From the NCBI GenBank assembly GCA_037127255.1, contig JBANSL010000004.1:15507967-15571966 (forward strand): DNA of 64,000 bases. Reading direction: 5' to 3'. Shown here piece by piece: positions 58,193-64,000 of the stretch (positions are counted from its first letter, which is position 1; each line of letters begins with the position of its first letter). Origin of the DNA: Persicaria tinctoria. Its lineage: Eukaryota > Streptophyta > Magnoliopsida > Caryophyllales > Polygonaceae. The notes beneath the pieces are model-generated. The model worked only from the letters and a program-made list of their open reading frames with translations. It was not told the origin of the DNA and did no database searches. Position numbers and translations under genes: made by a program.

Positions 58193-59399
58193 ATTATTCA
58201 CGGTTAGTAATCTATATATCTATATATAGTATATTATATAACATGGTTACATTGTTTTATGTTAATTTATATAATTGTTTTTTTACACGTTTATAAAATC
58301 ATCTTTGTTATAATGATAGTGTCAGGCTGATTTAAGGGAGACTGGAGTGATACGCGGATGCCTTCACACCCTTCACAACCGATTAAGGCCGGATGTTCTT
58401 TTCCTTGAATAGTTATTCAATTTCAAAGTTTTCATTATTTTTAGCATTCATTCTTATTTATAACATGGCTATTTCATTCTTAGCATCCTAATAAAAAAAT
58501 GATTTTTTATGTATTTTATATCTCTTGCAATATGGTAATTATATATTTATGATAATTTTATTTTATTTCTATCTAAAAATAGTTGCAAATTACATGTGGA
58601 TTTTTTTTTGTGTGCACCCGTGGCCCTTCTACTACATAGGTCAAAATTCATCCTCTCAGGGCCAAAGCCAAGCCCCTTCTCTCCCAAGTCCCAATCACCC
58701 CCATCCATGCCTGCGCAGCTACCCATGTCCGCTCTCGCCTCCACACTCCCTCCCCACCGCCCCACTCCCACCATCATCGCCCCAATCACCACCATCGTTT
58801 GCGGCCGATTCCAAGCTAGCAATTGTTCCATACCTGAATCCTTGGCACTAAACGAACCTGCCGGCTGCCGCATCGGCGGTAATGGCGTGACTAGGTTGGC
58901 ACCAATAGGCGGGCAAAATCAACCACTTACAACTCCGGTAAGATCGATTTTCCTATCATTTGATAAAATTAATTGGTTTAATCGAAGATGATTTGTGATA
59001 TAATTTGAATTCATTTGATTTTAGAATTGACATATTTACATGTAATTCAAATCCAACAAATATTTTTGTGTGTTTTTATGTTCTGTGTAAAAAAAAAAAA
59101 TTGGTTACCTTGGAAATTTAATCAAATTGGAGGGAAATTCAATTGCTTTTCCAATCCAAAAGGAGGGAGATTGTATTTTAGTTTAGCGCCAACTGGGTTT
59201 AAGTGTTTAACTGCCTTCATCCACTATTATCAATTATGCTAGGCTTCTAAACAAAAAAATCAATTGTGCTGGGCAATTGGTAGTCGATCAGTACCTCCCA
59301 TCTTAAGTTTTGTTGTTGTTGTTGTTGTTTTCATTTCCCTGATCAATCTATATTTCTTTTAAATTCAGGCTCTCGGATGTGTTTTCGTACAGGTAAGAA
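58193..59399 (+). other. Spacer between the two CACTA genes
   Basis: C-rich open frames at 58547-58991 have no known motif and look like untranslated leader. A (gtt)n run is at 59307-59330. Confidence 0.5.
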
Positions 59400-61962
59400 A
59401 TGGTTCGAAGAAAGTTTCTTCCCCCTACAACCACTCATGGTTCACCCCCTCCGGGCAGCAATCGAGGGTTACCCGCCTATGGCCAGGTGGGTTCTTCTTC
59501 TAACCAAGCTGCAGGGAGAGGTGTGCGACTTGACTCCTCATCTACACCCATGGAGGGCTTTCCTCCAATTATCAGAGATGCTTCTGCAGTTGTTGGTGGA
59601 ACAACACAAAATAACTTCAACTCCATCCATCAGAATTTACCGCAGGCAGCTGCAACTCTTGCAATTGGCGGTATCGCAATTTAAGCTTAGTAAATTATTG
59701 TTTCACCATTGATAAATGCTTTTAAAGTTAGTGTAATATACTTACCAAGTAAGTTTCATTTGGACTACTTATATGATAAGAAAATTTTCATTGTTACTTT
59801 AAAATACCAAGTAAGTTTCATTTGGACTTCTGCAGTTGGCGGTGGAACAACACAAAATAACTTTGACTCCATCCACAAAAGTGTGCCACAAGCGGTTGCA
59901 ACTCTTGCAATTGGTGGTATTATAATCACTGCATGATTTGTTTCATCAGTGATCTATGCATATAAAGTTAGTGTAAAGTGCCAAGCAAGTTTTATTTGGA
60001 CTACCTATATGATAAAAACATATTTATTCTCAGGTGTTGTTTCCGAAATGGTTGATCATGCTTCAGATGAAGACGATGACGGAGTTCTACCTAGAATAGG
60101 GTTTGACTACAACACATCAGAAGGCGAAGAGGATGACCAAACTGATGCTCTCAACCGAACACGAATTCGGCCAATCGGAAATACGTAATGTACTTGACTT
60201 TGTTTACATCATCTCACATGTAAATGATTGTATTGGTAATTTCATATTTATGTTAATGGTAGCTTTGAAGATTCTAGAGTGGTTTTAGGGGAAGCGTATT
60301 CAATTATGCGTTCTCATTACAATGGATCATGGTCTTGCTGGAGCAAAATTCCTGCTGAAGAAAAAGACTTTTAGTGGAGAGAGTTTGAGGTAAAAAACAA
60401 ATTAAGATTTCTGTTACCCTCTTTTTTTTCATTTTGTCATGGATTATTTGATTAGCTAAAAAAGAAAAATAGATTTGTGGTTTCATAAAAATGTTGTGTT
60501 GATTGCTTTTTCCTTTTATTTACAGATTTTTTGAGCTTCTTGGTATTGCTTGAATTAAATATGAAATACTATTGATTGAGCTATGTTCGTTTTTGCTGCA
60601 TGTTTTGTTGTCCTCTGTTTATATTTCAGTAGCTAAAAGGAGAAAAATAGAGTAGTTTGATAAATTTACTATCCTCTTTTGCTTTTGATGTCATGTTCAG
60701 GGCCGTTACGTCTGGAAAGACAAACATTCAGCTAAAGTCAAGGCAAATTGGCGTTTTAAATGTTCTCAATATTTGCGTTCTAAGTTTGCCGAAGCAAGGC
60801 CTTCACGTAAAAGACCTACGTTTAAGAGACCTCATTTTGTGAGCCCTGAACATTGGGTAGACATGAAGAAGGAATTTCAAAGTGATGCTTTTAAGCTCAA
60901 AAGTGAGACAAACAAGCGCAATAGAGCTTCTGAGGCTCGTGATGGAACTGGAATTTACACTGGTGGTTCTAAATCTGTGGCTCAGCATGTGGCTGATTAT
61001 GTAAGTTCTTAATGACAAGGTTTTGCTTTACTCTTTTATGTGATTTTTTCTAACATGAATATGTTGCTTTGTATTAGGAGAAAGAACACGGTAAGCCAAT
61101 GACACGAGAGAAGTTAATCAAGAGAACATATCAAAAGAAAGATGGGACATGGAGTGGATCCAGACCACAAATAGTCCTAGTATGTAAATTTGATGTTCAT
61201 ATTTTGCATAAGATAGCTTTATCAATCTATGTAGTTTGATTAATTTATACTCTTTCATAGGAACGCAACAAGGAGTTATATGACACATTTGTGCAGCAAC
61301 ATCCCGAAGGGGTAACACAAGAAGATATAGATAAGTTATGGGTCCAGGCGGTTGGTGGAAATAGCAAGGAATGTGTCTTTGGTGGAGGTGCTCTATATAG
61401 CAAGACACCTAATTTCCGAAACCCACCAATCCATGGATCTACACCATCAAGATCAATAAATATGAATACCAATGAATTGGAGGATCTGAAGAAAAAGATC
61501 GAGGAGGAGTTAAGGCAAAAGATCGAGGAAGAGGTTAAAAAAACAATGGAAAGTAGAATGCAAGAATTACTGATGAAGCAAAGAGAAGATGATGCTATAG
61601 AGATTCAAAGGATGTTGGATATGCGGTCTTCTCAGTATGTACACCCTACTCCACAAATCGACACACCTTTTCAGTCATTGCTGACTTCAAGCCCACACAT
61701 GTATGCTTCTCCTAGTCGTCCAGATGGGGGTTTTAGTTTACATCCCTTCGGAAGCAACCGTGATTCTCAGGCAGCATTTCCTCAGCAACTACATTCCTCG
61801 TCCACTTATTTGAACACTTCACGACCTAGCAATGTTGGTGTGCCTCATAGTGTTCATGTTGATGTTGCTAATAGTGGTCTTGCTGGTAGTGTTGTTGTTG
61901 GTAATATTTCTGCTGCTCCTGGTGTGTTTGGAGACAAGGGTGGTGGTCAAGCCAGAGGTTAA
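59400..61962 (+). pseudogene. TnpA-like CACTA protein (Transposase_24 family), one stop
   Basis: The N-terminal exon starts MVRRKFLPPTTTHGSPP (59400). Later exons are about 60033-60186 (acidic ASDEDDDGVLPRIGFDYN), 60262-60389 (GEAYSIMRSHYNGSW), 60701-61000 (NWRFKCSQYLRSKF, SPEHWVDMKKEFQSDAFKL, KRNRASEARDG), 61078-61179 (REKLIKRTYQKKDGTWSGSR) and 61261-61962 (ELYDTFVQQHPEGVTQEDI). A long coiled coil (KKKIEEELRQKIEEEVKK) and a glycine/serine-rich tail follow. This order is that of the plant En/Spm transposase family PF03004, whose members bind subterminal repeats. A TAG at about 60374-60376 interrupts the third exon. An exon near 59578-59690 is duplicated at 59829-59936. Confidence 0.82.
59578..60010 (+). 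repeat. Tandem duplication of an exon and intron in the TnpA-like gene
   Basis: Both copies contain gcagttg.tggtggaacaac (first) with gcaactcttgcaattgg, followed by intron with agtttcatttggact or agttttatttggact. The second copy begins near 59829. Confidence 0.85.
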
Positions 61963-62631
61963 AAAGCTCCATACTTGTTAGTAGTTGTCAGTAACATTTT
62001 CTAACTTTCCATCTTGTTGAAACCTCCGTACTTTAGATTTCAATTTGCTATTTTTATTAAAGTTAGGATATTTAATTTGGGTTTGTAAGTGCTTGTGTCG
62101 AGCCTTAATATTTGCATTTTAGCTTGTTTAATTTTAAGCTCATTTCGAGCATATGTTTCCGGGTTGTAAATTCAGTTTGCCTCTGAATGTTAATGTAAAT
62201 ATTATTACAATTTCTAATTTTCAGCTGGTGAATTTATATTATATATTTGTTTTATTTTTTTAAAATATTATATATGCTATTTTTTGTAATTAATAATTCA
62301 TAATGGTCTAATATTTTTTTAAAATTATATATTAGCTGGAAGAAATCAAAAGAAAAAAAAAATTATATTAAAGTTAAAAAAAAAAGTAAAATATACCCAC
62401 GTACCCACGTTGTTGTATCAAAAATAATTATTAATTGAATTCATTATTTTAGTTTTAATTAAATGGGTGAGATTTTAACCATGGCAAATACCAACAGTGA
62501 GAATAGTGGGCATAATTTCCAACGCCATTTATATCCACAGATGGCTTTTCATTGAAATTGTCCCACAAAACTCTATATTAGTGGGTATTAGCCACAATTT
62601 TAGTTGTTGTTAACCCCTATTATTCTAGTAG
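61963..62631. other. CACTA right flank and subterminal region
   Basis: AT-rich 3' region of the TnpA gene, then short words such as gggtattagccac and ggcaaataccaac near 62480-62600 that echo the left subterminal region. Confidence 0.55.
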
Positions 62632-62817
62632 TTGTTATCCTATAACATCGATTATAAAATATAACCGACGTTATAACATACAAAGACATCGGCTATTACC
62701 CGATATTAAAGCGTTTTGACTTTTTACATCCCCCACATAGACATCGATTGTTTTTTTTGAAAGACATCGGCTATTACCCGATGTGAAATGACATATTTGC
62801 AGTTTTTTTATTATCAT

Positions 62818-62887
62818 AGCCTATGCGGGATTTGAACCCGCATCTTTGTGTTTAAACACAACGCTCTACCATTTGAGCTAATAGGCT
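62818..62887 (-). other. tRNA-like unit inside the CACTA end (copy 4)
   Basis: Same 70-nt unit as 33251 and the same position relative to the CACTA end. The T arm is perfect (GCGGG/CCCGC around ttcaaat), the acceptor pairs at six positions, and the anticodon arm is the palindrome ttgtgtttaaacacaa. Confidence 0.75.
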
Positions 62888-64000
62888 TTAAAACCAAACA
62901 ACTGATATCATATAATGATATGGAGAGAAAGAATGAAACATGGCCTTTATGTGCAAAATATTACGGGACACACGTGAGCTAGAATAAAGTGTGTCATTTT
63001 TCCTAAGTGTGTCCCATAGTCCGTTTAAACTAGATGGATCCACCATAAATCTCAAGTTCCCTTACTACTCATGATGTAGCTACTACTCCTTTGATATTGC
63101 ATAAAACATTTACCATCCTTTAAGCCAAAAAAAAACAAGATGAATGAAAAGGATGAAGAGAATGAAATATGAGGAGTGAGCATAACATACACATTCTTCA
63201 AGGAAAAAAAAACAGGTGAACAAAGAGGAAGAGACCGAAACATGAGGAGTGAGCATAACATACACACATCAGCAACGGATCATGATCATCATCACACTTG
63301 AGGACTTTGTAATGCAACAGGGGCAAGTAGTAGGGTCATCAGACGCCTTCATGCTTCAGCTTGTAGTTAGTTATTAATGGGTCTAGAAAGATAAAGAATG
63401 TAAGCATATCATTTAAAAATGAGAAAGCAAGAAGTAAAAACTAAATACATACCAATAGTAAGAAGATGAAATAAAACCAAGAAAATGGTCCATTTTATAA
63501 AGCATCGAGCTGAAAACGCATAGAATGAAGGAGACAACACAAAGGATACAGAAGCAGCACTATTGTCTCAGTATATTAAGGAAGAGAGGCAACTCGCCAG
63601 AATGAAACCCTGGGCAATCTAAAAAATAGCATGAGCGAAAGGATTAAAACTCATGAACCTTGCAAAAGGATTACAACTCCTCCACCCTACCCCAACTGAA
63701 AATTTTCAATCCAAATTTCCATCGACATATCCTGTGTGCTTCTACCTTTATGTATTGAGTTAATCAAACTCTAGCCAGTTCGTTATAATAAAATTATCAG
63801 ATTACTTCAACATGTCACCATAGTCTATAAACCACCCCCTATCTAGTCTTCTTTAGCCAATGTCTTCACTTGAGGCAGAAACATGAGTAACCTTATATAT
63901 TCACATGATGGAAAAATAAGACACAAAATGAAAATTGAAAGTTCAAGAAATTAAAAGAAAAATATGTTGAGATTTTGGATGTGGGAGGCCTGGAGGGTGC
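62888..64000. other. No gene seen; probable CACTA interior
   Basis: Between the tRNA-like unit and the window edge there is no coding match. A 26-bp phrase, atgaggagtgagcataacat plus acac, is repeated at 63168 and 63242. By analogy with the CACTA at 26774, captured DNA could begin here, but nothing shows it. Confidence 0.5.

Larger units (their letters stand above)
51346..62631 (+). mobile_element. Near-autonomous CACTA (En/Spm) element
   Basis: Ends read ctactaaagaaatgg on the left and, inverted, ctactagaataatagg on the right, degenerate CACTA-type termini. It carries both En/Spm genes in one orientation, a TNP2-like transposase and a TnpA-like DNA-binding protein, in about 11.3 kb. It is inserted in another CACTA-type sequence. 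I could not identify a clean 3-bp duplication. Confidence 0.7.
51183..62887. mobile_element. Outer CACTA element (left end and tRNA-like part), interrupted
   Basis: 51183 starts cactactagaaatttg, and 51183-51345 is nearly the reverse complement of the right end of the CACTA at 26774-33672. The matching continuation, taacatcg..., the subterminal repeats and then a tRNA-like unit, resumes at 62632-62887. So 51346-62631 was inserted into it. Its far end was not found before the window edge; the listed end marks only the last clearly matching base. Confidence 0.75.

Overview
This window is nuclear DNA from a flowering plant, most likely a eudicot. The evidence is spliceosomal gt..ag introns, retrotransposons primed from initiator tRNA-Met and tRNA-Asp, an Athila-type gypsy element, an RNase H-bearing plant LINE, Helitrons, hAT and CACTA elements, and a plastid-targeted leucine-biosynthesis gene. 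I cannot name the genus. Almost all of the 64 kb is transposable elements, many nested. The only gene that looks complete and functional is the isopropylmalate isomerase small subunit at 47246-48001 (minus strand).

Left third. 1-3560 is a Sirevirus-like copia element running off the left edge, with its LTR on the right. A decayed MULE transposase remnant (3615-4440) and an intact 405-bp hAT MITE (4762-5166) follow. 5324-19346 is a near-full-length L1-type LINE on the minus strand with a 15-bp target-site duplication. It is split by a young non-autonomous Athila-like element (5745-12919) that fuses gag and protease to the tail of pol. The LINE has an unusually long, zinc-knuckle-free open frame in the ORF1 position, and that frame overlaps ORF2 by ATGA.

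Middle. 20234-22682 holds two Helitron-like ends; the first Helitron has its 5' end amplified into a roughly nine-unit array. 24334-26769 is a hAT element containing a nested poly(A) retroposon. It inserted exactly across the terminus of a 6.9-kb CACTA element (26774-33672). That CACTA carries intron-containing pieces of a CHY/RING ubiquitin ligase (RZPF34/MIEL1 type) and of a katanin p80 gene, plus a young 2.2-kb non-autonomous LTR element. 34612-42175 is a degenerate copia element.

Right third. 42600-43833 is a 5'-truncated LINE. A 99-bp tRNA-related SINE lies at 45967-46065, and 45412-47004 is a duplicated stretch downstream of the leucine gene. 49511-50510 is an ISWI (CHR11/17-like) gene fragment. 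51183-62887+ is a nest in which a nearly coding-competent CACTA element, with TNP2-like and TnpA-like genes, sits inside a CACTA element of the same family as the one at 26774. Degenerate 70-73-bp tRNA-like units recur at four places, two of them at matching positions inside CACTA ends. Two different hAT elements each carry a Pol III A-box/B-box pair.

Insertion order readable from the sequence: LINE before Athila; CACTA before hAT; CACTA before the 2.2-kb LTR element; outer CACTA before the inner autonomous CACTA.
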